Shown: in pieces, positions 7,906 through 16,793 of the stretch
Layout of the letters: the number at the start of each line of letters is the position of its first letter
Numbering within the stretch: position 1 is the first letter of the stretch
DNA from: M55B177 sp034722275
Lineage (GTDB): Bacteria > Chloroflexota > Dehalococcoidia > GIF9 > AB-539-J10
Length of the DNA stretch: 64,000 nt
Direction of reading: 5' to 3'
Assembly (NCBI GenBank): GCA_034722275.1
Contig: JAYENW010000012.1
Location: 109,028 to 173,027 of the forward strand
Notes under the pieces: model-generated
Databases searched by the model: none
What the model saw: only the letters and a program-made list of their open reading frames with translations
What the model was told of the DNA's origin: nothing
Translations under genes and position numbers: made by a program

Positions 7906-7934
7906 TTGCCTACGTAAAATCTTTGTGCTAAAAT
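7906..7934 (+). promoter_or_regulatory. Predicted sigma-70-type promoter for glutamate dehydrogenase
   Basis: A -35 TTGCCT (7906-7911) and a -10 TAAAAT (7929-7934) are separated by 17 bp. The expected transcription start is about 7941, just before the ribosome-binding site GGAGG at 7944-7948 and the ATG at 7957. Confidence 0.55.
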
Positions 7935-7956
7935 CAGAAAAATGGAGGTAAGACAA

Positions 7957-9198
7957 ATGGCAAACTCTTTTGAAATCGTACAGGAACAGCTAGATGACTG
8001 CGCCAGGATTCTCAACCTGGATGCCAATACACATGCAATCCTGCGACATCCCATGCGGGAACTGCATGTATCTTTGCCAGTTCGTATGGACAATGGTTCC
8101 ATTAAGGTATTTCAGGGATTCAGAGTTCAGTACAATAATGCCAAAGGACCAACAAAGGGAGGAATCCGCTTTCATCCCGAGGAAACAATTGATACCGTTC
8201 GAGCACTGGCTGCCTGGATGACATGGAAATGTGCTCTTGTTGATTTGCCTTTGGGAGGATCAAAAGGTGGCGTGATATGCAATCCCAAGGAAATGTCACA
8301 GGGTGAATTGGAGCGGCTGAGCCGAGCATATATACAGGCTATATGGGAATCTATTGGTCCCGATAAAGATATTCCCGCTCCCGATGTCTATACCAACCCG
8401 CAAATTATGGCCTGGATGATGGATGAATATTCCAAAATTGCGGGAAGGAGCCAATTCGGCGTTATCACCGGTAAACCACTCAGCATTGGTGGTTCTGCCG
8501 GGCGTGGTGACGCCACAGCCCGTGGTGGTTCGTATACTATCCGTGAAGCAGCCAAAGAATACAATATAGACCTCAAGAACGCTACCGTTGCTATACAAGG
8601 CTGCGGGAACGCCGGATACTATGCAGCTTCTCTTTGCAATTCCGTCTTCGGCTCCAAGATAGTGGCTGTCACCGATAGCAAAGGTGGCATCCTGAGCAGG
8701 GAAGGCCTCAACCCAGAGGCAGTTTATGAACACAAATGCCAGACAGGCTCAGTAATCAATTCCTCAGATACTCAATCTATTTCCAATGAAGACCTTCTGG
8801 GACTTGAAGTGGATATACTCATTCCCGCAGCTCTGGAAAATATTATTACCAAAACAAATGCATCAAACATTAAAGCCAAAATCGTTGCTGAGTTAGCCAA
8901 TGGCCCTACTACACCAGAAGCAGATGACATTCTATACAAAAATGGTATTCATGTAATACCTGACTTCTTATGCAACGCCGGTGGAGTAACAGTTTCCTAT
9001 TTTGAGATGGTGCAAAATTTCTACATGTATTACTGGGATGAAAAAGAAGTTTATGAGCGTTTAGACAGGAAAATGACCACCGCCTATCACTCAGTGCTGG
9101 ACACCTCCAAAAAATACAATATAAATATGCGGCGGGCAGCCTATGTAGTTGCTGTTGCCCGTGTAGCTGAAGCGATGAAAGCTCGCGGCTGGGTTTAA
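7957..9198 (+). CDS. Glu/Leu/Phe/Val dehydrogenase (glutamate dehydrogenase)
   Basis: A 413-residue enzyme. ATG 7957 is preferred to the in-frame ATG at 7942 because GGAGG (7944-7948) is the ribosome-binding site for the later codon. Motifs: GPTKGGIRFHP, then KCALVDLPLGGSKGGV with the catalytic Lys; the Rossmann motif GCGNAGYYAA near 210; and NAGGVTVSYFEMVQ near 345. Length is typical of hexameric catabolic NAD(P)-dependent GDH. It catalyses reversible oxidative deamination of glutamate, and could regenerate 2-oxoglutarate for amino-acid fermentation. It ends 4 bp from the convergent nuclease gene. Confidence 0.93.
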   Translation: MANSFEIVQEQLDDCARILNLDANTHAILRHPMRELHVSLPVRMDNGSIKVFQGFRVQYNNAKGPTKGGIRFHPEETIDTVRALAAWMTWKCALVDLPLGGSKGGVICNPKEMSQGELERLSRAYIQAIWESIGPDKDIPAPDVYTNPQIMAWMMDEYSKIAGRSQFGVITGKPLSIGGSAGRGDATARGGSYTIREAAKEYNIDLKNATVAIQGCGNAGYYAASLCNSVFGSKIVAVTDSKGGILSREGLNPEAVYEHKCQTGSVINSSDTQSISNEDLLGLEVDILIPAALENIITKTNASNIKAKIVAELANGPTTPEADDILYKNGIHVIPDFLCNAGGVTVSYFEMVQNFYMYYWDEKEVYERLDRKMTTAYHSVLDTSKKYNINMRRAAYVVAVARVAEAMKARGWV

Positions 9199-9202
9199 TT
9201 TG

Positions 9203-9676
9203 TCAAGAGCTTCGACTCCACAGCCCCAGTCCCTGTTCCCGCGCTTCTCTCTCCATCTGCAGGAAATGCGCCTGGTACTTGAGATTTGGAGGGTAAGAGT
9301 ATGAATAAGCATAGCCCTGCCTGACAAGCTCGGCGTTCACCATCGTGCCATCCACCCAGATATACCTGAGCAAGCGGCCATATTTATCTTTGTCCTCAAC
9401 CTCCCCTTCCAGCCGAATCCTTTTACCTTCGACCAGCTCCTGGTTAGCCTTTAACGCCTCCCAATAGTAAGGTTCGCCTTTCTCCGGAGTGTCAATGCCA
9501 ATATAGCGGACACGGTAACCGCCCTCGATTTCTATCGTGTCTCCATCGATAACACGCGTGACAAGAACTGTATTTTCATTGACTCTGGTGCAGCCTGCAG
9601 CCAAGACAGCCAAAACCAGGACAAGAATGGACGCTAACCACCACTTATTCCACAATCCAGATTTGAGATGGGTCAT
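9203..9676 (-). CDS. Staphylococcal-nuclease-family lipoprotein (thermonuclease-like)
   Basis: The start is set at ATG 9676 (MTHLKSGLWNKWW) because it gives a clean signal peptide; an in-frame ATG lies 36 nt further upstream. The leader ends in LAVLAAGC, a lipobox. The mature domain is SNase-like: VIDGDTIEI, RYIGIDTPEKG, DKYGRLLRYIWVDG and VRQGYAY contain the expected Asp, Arg and Glu catalytic positions. It is probably an extracytoplasmic Ca2+-dependent nuclease. It overlaps the 3' end of the upstream OB-fold lipoprotein gene by 32 nt, suggesting coupled translation and a joint role in nucleic-acid scavenging. Confidence 0.88.
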   Translation of the reverse strand: MTHLKSGLWNKWWLASILVLVLAVLAAGCTRVNENTVLVTRVIDGDTIEIEGGYRVRYIGIDTPEKGEPYYWEALKANQELVEGKRIRLEGEVEDKDKYGRLLRYIWVDGTMVNAELVRQGYAYSYSYPPNLKYQAHFLQMEREAREQGLGLWSRSS

Positions 9677-10421
9677 GTAAAACGATCTCCGGCACCCCTT
9701 TGTAGATTCCAATTGTTCCTTTCACCTTTACTCTCCTATTCAAGAAATAGGTTTCTGGATTGGGCGGGAAGGCCTTCACAAATTTGCCCCTTATAGACTC
9801 GTGAGTCTCTCTATCTTCTTCCCAGATTACACATTTAAAATATCCTTCATAGGGGTCATGAAAGTCAAGAAAAGTTGGCTTGCCCTTAGGTTTTTGGGCA
9901 TAGTAAGTTCCCACTACAACTCCTTCAACTGTAACTACCGCCTGGGGATGGTCATAGCCGATATCCAGAAGCTTCTCGGTATCCAGGGCATCGATCACTT
10001 GCTGCTCTTCTTCCAACGGCTTGATAGCTAAATTCACCGGTATTATCTGGGGAGTATTGTTCGCTTCCGGGGCAGAAACAGTGATACCAGCATTGTAGCT
10101 GCCAGCATCCATTCCAGATATGTCTACTGCTAAGGTTATATTGTCTATCTCGCCATCAGAACTGCCGCTGGTGGGACTTAAGATGAGCCAGGGAGCATCG
10201 TCACCGACTGACCAGCTTAATGTCCCCCCGCCAGAGTTCCACAGGCTTAGCATCTGGCTTGCCGGGTTAGCCCCGCCCTGATAGGCACTGAAGCTAAGAC
10301 TTGAGGGGCCTGCGGCGATGGCAGGAGAAGGCGGAGGCATCGGCTGCCCACATGATATGCCGGCCAATAACAGGACTAAACCAGCGAGGAGTGATAAATG
10401 CCATTTACGCCTATTTATCAT
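9645..10421 (-). CDS. Lipoprotein with BACON-like and OB-fold domains
   Basis: ATG 10421 is chosen (GAGG ribosome-binding site 6 nt upstream) over the GTG at 10427. The 258-residue product has a signal peptide and lipobox (LLLAGISC). Residues about 40-130 resemble a BACON/Ig-like domain (SFSAYQGGANPASQMLSLWN, WLILSPTSGSSDG). Residues about 150-258 resemble an OB-fold nucleic-acid-binding domain (VVTVEGVVVGTYYA, FKCVIWEED, RRVKVKGTIGIYKGVPEIVL). Followed by an overlapping SNase lipoprotein gene, it may help bind nucleic acid at the cell surface; that link is inferred from position. Confidence 0.75.
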   Translation of the reverse strand: MINRRKWHLSLLAGLVLLLAGISCGQPMPPPSPAIAAGPSSLSFSAYQGGANPASQMLSLWNSGGGTLSWSVGDDAPWLILSPTSGSSDGEIDNITLAVDISGMDAGSYNAGITVSAPEANNTPQIIPVNLAIKPLEEEQQVIDALDTEKLLDIGYDHPQAVVTVEGVVVGTYYAQKPKGKPTFLDFHDPYEGYFKCVIWEEDRETHESIRGKFVKAFPPNPETYFLNRRVKVKGTIGIYKGVPEIVLHDPSQIWIVE

Positions 10422-10486
10422 TCGCACCTCAAAATTGTCCCGGGTTTAGTTTGTTCGGGATAAACCATACAGTAAATAGGGGAGAA

Positions 10487-11218
10487 TCAATAAGATTCGT
10501 AAGCTTCGTTCAACAACATCTGGGGATGCACCACGCTGATCCCGGTGCCAGCTTCTATCTGCAGCTTGCAGCCTCCGCACTCGGTCACACCTTTATCCAC
10601 CTGGGCTGTCTTCACCTCTTCCCACACTTTACCAGCAATTTCCACAGCAAGATCATAGTTAACCTTCTTCATACCATAGGAACCACCCATACCACAGCAT
10701 GCAGTGTTAACCTTGACTACTGAGAGTCCTGGTATCAGTTTCAGCAAGTTAACTGACTCGTAAGTCAGGTCCTGTACTTTCATATGGCAGGGAGCGTGAT
10801 AAAATATCTTCAAATCCATCCTGCCAAATTTGGTATTTAGCTCGCCCTTACGGTTTAACTTATTGAGATATTCGCTGGCATCATAAATATGCTCGGAGAC
10901 AAACCTGGCTTTCTCGCTGTCAAAGAAAGTGACACATTCACTCCTCAGCATGAGATTGCAGCTGGGACAGGTAGTGAGGATATCATAACCTGGAGAAGCT
11001 GCCCTGGTAAGGGACTTTAAATTGAACTTGACATTCTTGGCCGCTCCTTTTACATTGCCGTTGGCTAACATCGGCATGCCGCAGCACTTCTGGTCGGGGA
11101 TTATGACATCGAAGCCATTTCTCTCCATGACCTCGATAAAGGACTTGCCAATCTCGGGGTCATAGTAATTGGCAAAACAGCCCGCATAATAAACTATCTT
11201 TTTCTTTTGCTCGCCCAT
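10487..11218 (-). CDS. (Fe-S)-binding CCG-domain protein, HdrB/LutA-like
   Basis: A 243-residue protein with two cysteine-rich CCG repeats: YYAGCF...KCCGMPM...TTCPSCN in the first half and FYHAPCHM...TACCGMGG...ECGGCKLQ in the second. Such pairs hold a non-cubane or noncanonical [4Fe-4S] centre in HdrB, GlpC, LutA and related subunits. It is the last gene of the AOR operon and starts inside the 3' end of the LutB-like gene (25-nt overlap). It is probably the terminal redox module accepting or donating electrons between quinone/disulfide and the ferredoxin partners. Confidence 0.88.
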   Translation of the reverse strand: MGEQKKKIVYYAGCFANYYDPEIGKSFIEVMERNGFDVIIPDQKCCGMPMLANGNVKGAAKNVKFNLKSLTRAASPGYDILTTCPSCNLMLRSECVTFFDSEKARFVSEHIYDASEYLNKLNRKGELNTKFGRMDLKIFYHAPCHMKVQDLTYESVNLLKLIPGLSVVKVNTACCGMGGSYGMKKVNYDLAVEIAGKVWEEVKTAQVDKGVTECGGCKLQIEAGTGISVVHPQMLLNEAYESY

Positions 11219-12480
11219 TTCCTAAGACTTTCGTGGTGAAACGTAGGCATGTGTGCCTCGCGATGAATGCCGGCCATTGTTTCTATCAGACGCCTAAAAA
11301 CTGGTTTGGCTATGGCCCAGTTGGCTATCGGGCCTGCCAGGCAGCCAAGTTTAGCCAAGAGCTCGGGGTAATCAAGCAATCGCTTTTTGGGCGTCCGCCC
11401 ATGCCTGGCATAATGCTCAAATTGTGCCCTCCACATCAATGTAGGGAGGTCAATATCCACAGGACACTCCACATAGCAACGACCGCAATGAATACAAGTT
11501 TCAGTTGATGGATTTGTCCCCAACAAGAAGCTCCAGAGGTAACTCTTGGGGCTCCAAACTTCGCCACCGCCGACAAAATAGTGACCAATGGGGCACTGCC
11601 GAGCACAAGCCCGGCAGCCCAAGCATAACAGTAAATCCTTTTGAGCCCCGCTTAAAAGAGCGCTCCGCCCATTATCAAGGATGAGAACATGAACCTCTCT
11701 CTTCTGGCCTGGGGGAAGCGGAGGCAATTTTTCAAAATCATATTGTTCCACCACTCTGGATTCAAGATCTAAGGTCATACTTTCCAGACCAAATATCCCA
11801 TTGCACTTTGTTTGAAATGCTGCATCTTGCCAGTTCTTAACTATTTTATCAATGGCGACTACAAGTATTACTTTCTTGGCCTCATTTAGATCTTCAGATA
11901 TATTGGAAAAGTGCTGCAGGAAAAACACCTGGCCATCCTCTGCCGAGACCGCATTCACCCCTACTACAGCAATATAATCCCGAACTTCAATTGCTTTCAG
12001 TTGAGCTATTTTGGTGGTTATTTCGAAGGATTGACCCAGACTCTGTGAGGATAAGCCAGGCAACTGCCAGTAATCTTGTATTACCTTATCAAAGTCTTTG
12101 AATTCCTTAAAGTAGCGGATGTAAACTTTGAAGCCGGCGCTTTCCAACCCCGGCCTCAGTTCATTGGTGATTACAGTCGACTTATTGATGGAGATTAGCC
12201 TGGTATCCCCGGCAACCTCGTTAATGTAACTTACAGCCTGGCTGGCATTCTCAGCCACCGCCACTTTCACCTCGGGATACTTGCTGACACTCTCTTGAAA
12301 CAGATTTACAAGAGAGGGCAAATTGGCTGAAGAATACTCGCGGATTTCCTTGAGTTGCGCCTTAATCGTCTCTACATCAGGCTGGGCTTCTTTTTCTTTT
12401 CTGGAGAAAATTTCAGCAGCCTGACGCTGAGTTTGCTCAGCAGCCGGCTCCAATACTGATACCGGTAAGATACCATTCAC
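11194..12480 (-). CDS. LUD-domain / 4Fe-4S iron-sulfur protein, LutB-like
   Basis: A 428-residue protein starting at GTG 12480. Residues about 45-265 are the LUD domain found in lactate-utilisation LutB/LutC (INKSTVITNELRPGLES, VVGVNAVSAEDGQVFF). A ferredoxin part follows with CLGCRACARQCPIG near 287 and CIHCGRCYVECPVD near 333. Together with the downstream CCG protein this forms a LutAB-like pair, but no lactate-specific flavin subunit is near; the partner here is an aldehyde:ferredoxin oxidoreductase and its ferredoxin. I infer that it relays electrons from aldehyde oxidation. Confidence 0.87.
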   Translation of the reverse strand: MNGILPVSVLEPAAEQTQRQAAEIFSRKEKEAQPDVETIKAQLKEIREYSSANLPSLVNLFQESVSKYPEVKVAVAENASQAVSYINEVAGDTRLISINKSTVITNELRPGLESAGFKVYIRYFKEFKDFDKVIQDYWQLPGLSSQSLGQSFEITTKIAQLKAIEVRDYIAVVGVNAVSAEDGQVFFLQHFSNISEDLNEAKKVILVVAIDKIVKNWQDAAFQTKCNGIFGLESMTLDLESRVVEQYDFEKLPPLPPGQKREVHVLILDNGRSALLSGAQKDLLLCLGCRACARQCPIGHYFVGGGEVWSPKSYLWSFLLGTNPSTETCIHCGRCYVECPVDIDLPTLMWRAQFEHYARHGRTPKKRLLDYPELLAKLGCLAGPIANWAIAKPVFRRLIETMAGIHREAHMPTFHHESLRKWASKRKR

Positions 12481-12507
12481 TTATTAGAACCTCTTCAACA
12501 GAGAAGG

Positions 12508-13008
12508 TCAGGAAACTTCAGCTATAGCAGAGGCAACTTTTTGCAATATCCCGGAGAACTTCTCTGCCGCCGCCCTTTGCTTAACAGTTGTTACCTCTTC
12601 TGCTTCAACATATTGTATTGCTCCCACTTCACAAAATCTAACGCATTGAGGGTCACCGTCACAAAGGTCACACTTAATTATCTGCTTATTGGCACTATCA
12701 AACTTCGCACCTCCAAAAGGACATACAGCCACACACATGCGGCAGCCGATACACAAATCGGAGTCAACCACCACCCGACCCAAATTTTCGTCCCGTGAAA
12801 TAGCTTTCACGGGGCAAATAGCCATACACGGTGCTGAAGTACATTGCTGACAGGTCATAGGAACATATCGCCCTTCCCACTCCCACTTAACTACCTTTAT
12901 GCGGCTTAGCTCAGGGTTGACTACCCCTTCATGGTACACCGAGCAAACCATCTCACACAATCGGCAGCCGGTACACTTTTCATAATCTATCATCAAAACT
13001 TTAGCCAT
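12508..13008 (-). CDS. 4Fe-4S ferredoxin-type electron-transfer subunit (AOR-associated)
   Basis: A 166-residue protein with four [4Fe-4S] motifs: CTGCRLCEMVC, CQQCTSAPCMAIC, CIGCRMCVAVC and CDLCDGDPQCVRFC. This is the HycB/NrfC/DMSOR-B-like ferredoxin layout, also seen in the small subunit of multi-subunit AOR enzymes. An AAGGAGGTAAGC ribosome-binding site is visible. It lies 17 nt downstream of the AOR catalytic gene, so it is most likely the electron acceptor of the aldehyde oxidoreductase, handing electrons to the LutB-like protein next in the operon. Confidence 0.9.
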   Translation of the reverse strand: MAKVLMIDYEKCTGCRLCEMVCSVYHEGVVNPELSRIKVVKWEWEGRYVPMTCQQCTSAPCMAICPVKAISRDENLGRVVVDSDLCIGCRMCVAVCPFGGAKFDSANKQIIKCDLCDGDPQCVRFCEVGAIQYVEAEEVTTVKQRAAAEKFSGILQKVASAIAEVS

Positions 13009-13025
13009 AGCTTACCTCCTTAAAA

Positions 13026-14945
13026 TTATAGTAAGTGGGACGGTTCCTGGTCGATACCCAACCTCTGCAGCGTCTCTGGCCGCGGCACACCATTCTCATC
13101 CCAACCATGGTGTTCGTAATACTCATCAATCATCTTTGTGAACTTTTCTCTATCTATTTTGGCACCGGTAACAGGCCCAAGCTGACAGGGCTCATCAAAG
13201 TAGCGATCAGGCAGCCAGTCGTCTTTTCTAGTCAGGCCCTCTCTGATATTAAACAACCTCTCTATATTGTAGGCTCTTTCCGCTACCGTCCAGATATCCA
13301 GAGGTGACATCTCCAATCCTGTATTGTAATAGAGCACCTTGGACCAATCCTCAAAATTAGGAAGCGTTGCTCCCAGGAATGTCGTATGGTATTTGCATAT
13401 GCCAAGGCAATCCACCCCTTCATAGCACAGCTCCTGCCAGAAGACCTCCCATGGTTTACCAATATACTCACGGTGATCTGAGCTCAATGGCCCATCATAG
13501 GGAACCGGGCTGCTGTATACCTTCCTGAGTACAGGCTCCGGCAAATGATAGAGGTCAATAGCAGGCCTGCTTCTCAGGTGGTCAGCACCCCTGGAGCCCG
13601 TAGCGATGCCAAGTGCCAGTGCCGGAGTTGCCCTCTCATCCGAATGTAAATTGCTCAGTCCCTTGACATGAATGAGATATTTAACTGAATCTTTACCTAT
13701 TTTCTCGGCAGCCCGAAGTCCACCTTCAGCCAGTATATCGCCCAGCCCCTCTCTAAAAGTGATGCGGCGAATCATCTCCATGAGCGCCTCATCACTGCCA
13801 AATCTCAAATCCAGGCCATCTGTATCTTTGCCAGTCAGGATTCCCTTCTCATATAGCTCCATCGCCCAGGAGATTATGCTGCCCGTTTCCAGAACATCCA
13901 GACCATACATATCCACCAGGTGATTGCATACCAGAACAGTGTTAGCACTATGACAACCTGGTTCACCACCAAAAGCACCCTGCGCGGTATATTCCGGGCC
14001 TTCATCATATTCCCCGGCGTAAGGACCTGAGGGAATTCTATACTTGGCACGGCAATGAACCTGGCAGCCAAAACAACCAGCCATGTGATAAGGCCCCATA
14101 GTTTCCTCAGCGATTTCGTCAATCCTCTCCGGCTCAACGTCATCAGCATATTCAAGTTGATTGAGTTGGAAATTTCTCGTTCTTATGCCACCCCAGGAAT
14201 TGGTTGCTCCCCAGATAAAGGGAGTCCCCAGCTTTCCCTGCGTCTGGTTCACCTTGGAGCTCGTGATCTGCGTAATAAATCTCTTGTTATACTCCAGGGC
14301 TTCCGTAGGATGCTCTATCTTGATGCTCATAGTGCCTCTGGCAGCTATCGCTTTAAGGTTTTTAGAGCCAAAGAGAGCTCCCATCCCTGTCCTGCCAGCA
14401 GAGTCTTTGAGACCTGTCATTACATTGGCAAACCTCACCAGGTGCTCACCTGCTGGCCCAATAACTGCCATCTTAATATCCTCATCACCAAGTTTCTTCC
14501 TGATAGCTTTCTGGACATCGTGAATAGTCATGCCCCAGAAATCGCTGGCATCCCTTATTTCTATTTCACCATTGTGAATCCAGAGATAAACCGGCTTTTC
14601 CGCCTTGCCCTTTATTACCAGATGGTCAAAGCCAGCAAACCTCAGCTCGGGGCCAAAGAAACCACCCATATTAGAGCTGCCTAAAAAGCCAGTGAGCGGC
14701 GACTTTCCAGCGATATGCGTTCTGGAGGAGGCGGAAGCCAATGTCCCTCCGAGGATACCGGCGCTTACCAATAGCACATTCTCCGGACCAAGTGGGTCAA
14801 CACCTTGCTCGGTATGATTATACAGGAGATACATATCAAGCCCCCTGCCACCGAGGTATCGCTTGCGCACCTCAAGCGGAATGGGCTTGGCTTCAATTTT
14901 GCCTGTGGAGAGGTCAATATAGGCTATCTTTCTATTCAATGCCAT
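13026..14945 (-). CDS. Tungsten-dependent aldehyde:ferredoxin oxidoreductase
   Basis: A 639-residue AOR-family protein. It starts with IDLSTGKIEAKPI and RYLGGRGL, has pterin-binding segments GKSPLTGFLGSSNMGGFFGPELR and the AGRTGMGALFGSKNLKAI loop. The [4Fe-4S] ligands are GCFGCQVHC near 298 plus a distal Cys in VDCLGIC near 502. AOR enzymes oxidise aldehydes to acids with reduction of ferredoxin. Sharing its operator with the pad operon, the likely substrate is phenylacetaldehyde or another aryl aldehyde giving phenylacetate; this is inference from regulation. Downstream are its ferredoxin and LutBA-like proteins. Confidence 0.93.
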   Translation of the reverse strand: MALNRKIAYIDLSTGKIEAKPIPLEVRKRYLGGRGLDMYLLYNHTEQGVDPLGPENVLLVSAGILGGTLASASSRTHIAGKSPLTGFLGSSNMGGFFGPELRFAGFDHLVIKGKAEKPVYLWIHNGEIEIRDASDFWGMTIHDVQKAIRKKLGDEDIKMAVIGPAGEHLVRFANVMTGLKDSAGRTGMGALFGSKNLKAIAARGTMSIKIEHPTEALEYNKRFITQITSSKVNQTQGKLGTPFIWGATNSWGGIRTRNFQLNQLEYADDVEPERIDEIAEETMGPYHMAGCFGCQVHCRAKYRIPSGPYAGEYDEGPEYTAQGAFGGEPGCHSANTVLVCNHLVDMYGLDVLETGSIISWAMELYEKGILTGKDTDGLDLRFGSDEALMEMIRRITFREGLGDILAEGGLRAAEKIGKDSVKYLIHVKGLSNLHSDERATPALALGIATGSRGADHLRSRPAIDLYHLPEPVLRKVYSSPVPYDGPLSSDHREYIGKPWEVFWQELCYEGVDCLGICKYHTTFLGATLPNFEDWSKVLYYNTGLEMSPLDIWTVAERAYNIERLFNIREGLTRKDDWLPDRYFDEPCQLGPVTGAKIDREKFTKMIDEYYEHHGWDENGVPRPETLQRLGIDQEPSHLL

Positions 14946-14946
14946 C

Positions 14947-15204
14947 TTACTTTCCCTCCTTTTTCTTCGCTACCATCTCCTGAACTAACTTTCTGTTTAC
15001 ATCCCACACAGGCCCACGTACTCGGGGGAAATCAGGGGCAACCCAGGACACACGCCACTCAAGACCACACTGTGGACATTTGCAAGTCTTGGTCCCAGGT
15101 GGCACAGTAATTCTAGCCATGCATTCGGGATTAGGGCATCTGAATTTACCATAAGTCCTGGTCTTGGCCAGACTCTCCGCTGTTGAAAGCACCTCTTTTG
15201 CCAT
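14947..15204 (-). CDS. Small zinc-ribbon protein heading the AOR operon
   Basis: An 85-residue protein with two CxxC-type knuckles (CPNPEC and CKCPQCG), a rubredoxin-like or zinc-ribbon pattern within residues 22-50, and a basic C-terminal helix (VWDVNRKLVQEMVAKKKEGK). AAAGGAGG precedes the ATG. The stop lies 1 nt before the AOR start codon, so the two are tightly coupled. I do not recognise a named family. Possible roles are cofactor insertion, electron relay or regulation of AOR; none can be proved here. Confidence 0.72.
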   Translation of the reverse strand: MAKEVLSTAESLAKTRTYGKFRCPNPECMARITVPPGTKTCKCPQCGLEWRVSWVAPDFPRVRGPVWDVNRKLVQEMVAKKKEGK

Positions 15205-15323
15205 AAAGAAACCTCCTTTTCCAACAATTGTCCTACTTATTAATCATTCTACTGCTATCTCCCTCTCGTAACCAACCTCAGCCAGCTTTCTCCAAAGAAT
15301 CAATATAACAGATTAAGTCAAGG

Positions 15324-15393
15324 ATATGTCATAAAATTTATATTGCGTTATTTTTACGCTATATATCTTAACTTGTATACCGTCTTTTGTCAA
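15324..15393 (-). promoter_or_regulatory. Promoter plus PaaX-type composite operator of the AOR operon
   Basis: Read on the minus strand: -35 TTGACA (15388-15393), 17-bp spacer, -10 TAAGAT (15365-15370). The inverted repeat GCGT-N7-ACGC (15345-15359) lies over the expected start site, then TGACATAT at 15324-15331. The same ordered elements occur at 27715-27785 and 42476-42545, with the same 13-nt gap between the repeat and the TGACATAT box. The placement over +1 fits repression. The transcript would have a leader of roughly 150 nt before the zinc-ribbon gene. Confidence 0.72.
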
Positions 15394-15488
15394 CAGCAAT
15401 TTAAATTACCTGATAGATAACCAAAAATAAAAATTGTTAACCTACATAAAATTTTAATGCCTGGCAGAGTTACTCTTTAGATGACATC

Positions 15489-16793
15489 TTAATACATGGT
15501 CAGGCTGGGCAGGAATGTGGCAATCTGAGGAAAGGCTATCAATATAGCTACGGCAATTATGATAGCTACCAGGAAGGGCATAGCACCCCTGAAGATAGTC
15601 TCCAGAGGAACATCTTTGGCTACTCCGCTGACGACATAAACATTCACCCCCACTGGCGGAGTAATCACCCCCATTTGAGTTACCAGGACAATTATCACAC
15701 CAAACCAGATAGGGTCGAAACCCACAGCCATTGCCACGGGAAAGAAGATGGGAATGGTAAGCATAATCAGAGCCAGGGCATCTATGAAACAGCCGCCGAC
15801 GAGATAGATAAACACGATGAGACCCATGACCGCCGCCGCAGGAATGGGAAGGCCGCCTGCCCAGGCAGCGAGCGCCATTGGTATTTTGGTTATCGCGATG
15901 AAATGGCCAAAGATGAGGGCTCCGGCGACAATTACCAGAACCATGCAGGTTATCTGCAGAGTATCTTTAACTGCACTCAGAAACCCCTTCCAGCTAAGAT
16001 GACGCCTTGCCAGGCCAATGATTAATGTCCCGGCGGCACCTGCCCCTCCTGCCTGCGTCGGGCTGAACCAGCCAAGGAACAAGCCTCCAATAACAAAGCA
16101 AAACAGGACGAGTACTTCAATGACTCCGCTAATCCCGGTTAGCTTTTGTTTCCAGGTGGTTGGACCTCCTGCCGGGCCAAAATCAGGGTGGCGCCGGCAA
16201 ATTAAATAAATCACACCCATGAAAAGCGCCGCCAGTATTATCCCGGGAAAGACCCCGGCGATAAAGAGCCTGCCAATGGACTGCTCCGTGAGTAAACCAT
16301 AGACAATGAAGATGACACTCGGGGGAATGAGTATCCCCAGGCTGCCAGAAGCAGCCACACAGCCTGTAGCCAGAGCATTGTCGTAGTGATACCTTCTCAT
16401 TTCCGGCAGGGCTATTCTGCCCATGGCGGCAGCGCTGGCATTGGTTGAGCCACAGATAGCAGCAAACCCAGCACAAGCAGCAACAGTGGTCATGGCCAGC
16501 CCTCCACGCAGACGCCCAAACAGGGAATAGCCAGCATCATAAAGCCTCTGGCTCATACCCGAGTTAAAAGCAATAGACCCCATGAAAACGAACATCGGGA
16601 TAACTGTCAGTGAATAAGAGGAAAATTGCGCCCATACATCCCGGGCAAGGAGTGCCAGCCCGGCCTGTGGAGTAACCATGTAACAGAAGCCCACCAGCCC
16701 CACAAGGGCCATAGTAAAGCCAACCGGCATGCCGAGAAAGAAAACTACCAGAAGAACAACGATACCGATGATGCCGATGACGGTGGCGCTCAT
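15489..16793 (-). CDS. dctM: TRAP transporter large permease subunit (DctM type)
   Basis: The start is placed at ATG 16793 (MSATVIGIIGIVV), which overlaps the dctQ stop by ATGA; the open frame extends 54 nt further without support. The product is 434 residues, about 12 membrane segments, with DctM-type motifs GMPVGFTMALVG, CAGFAAICGSTNASAAAMG, GCVAASGSLGILIPPSV and PTQAGGAGA. It forms the Na+-driven transport channel. It ends the pad gene run, about 90 bp from the AOR promoter, so its substrate is probably an aromatic or arylaliphatic acid. Confidence 0.92.
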   Translation of the reverse strand: MSATVIGIIGIVVLLVVFFLGMPVGFTMALVGLVGFCYMVTPQAGLALLARDVWAQFSSYSLTVIPMFVFMGSIAFNSGMSQRLYDAGYSLFGRLRGGLAMTTVAACAGFAAICGSTNASAAAMGRIALPEMRRYHYDNALATGCVAASGSLGILIPPSVIFIVYGLLTEQSIGRLFIAGVFPGIILAALFMGVIYLICRRHPDFGPAGGPTTWKQKLTGISGVIEVLVLFCFVIGGLFLGWFSPTQAGGAGAAGTLIIGLARRHLSWKGFLSAVKDTLQITCMVLVIVAGALIFGHFIAITKIPMALAAWAGGLPIPAAAVMGLIVFIYLVGGCFIDALALIMLTIPIFFPVAMAVGFDPIWFGVIIVLVTQMGVITPPVGVNVYVVSGVAKDVPLETIFRGAMPFLVAIIIAVAILIAFPQIATFLPSLTMY

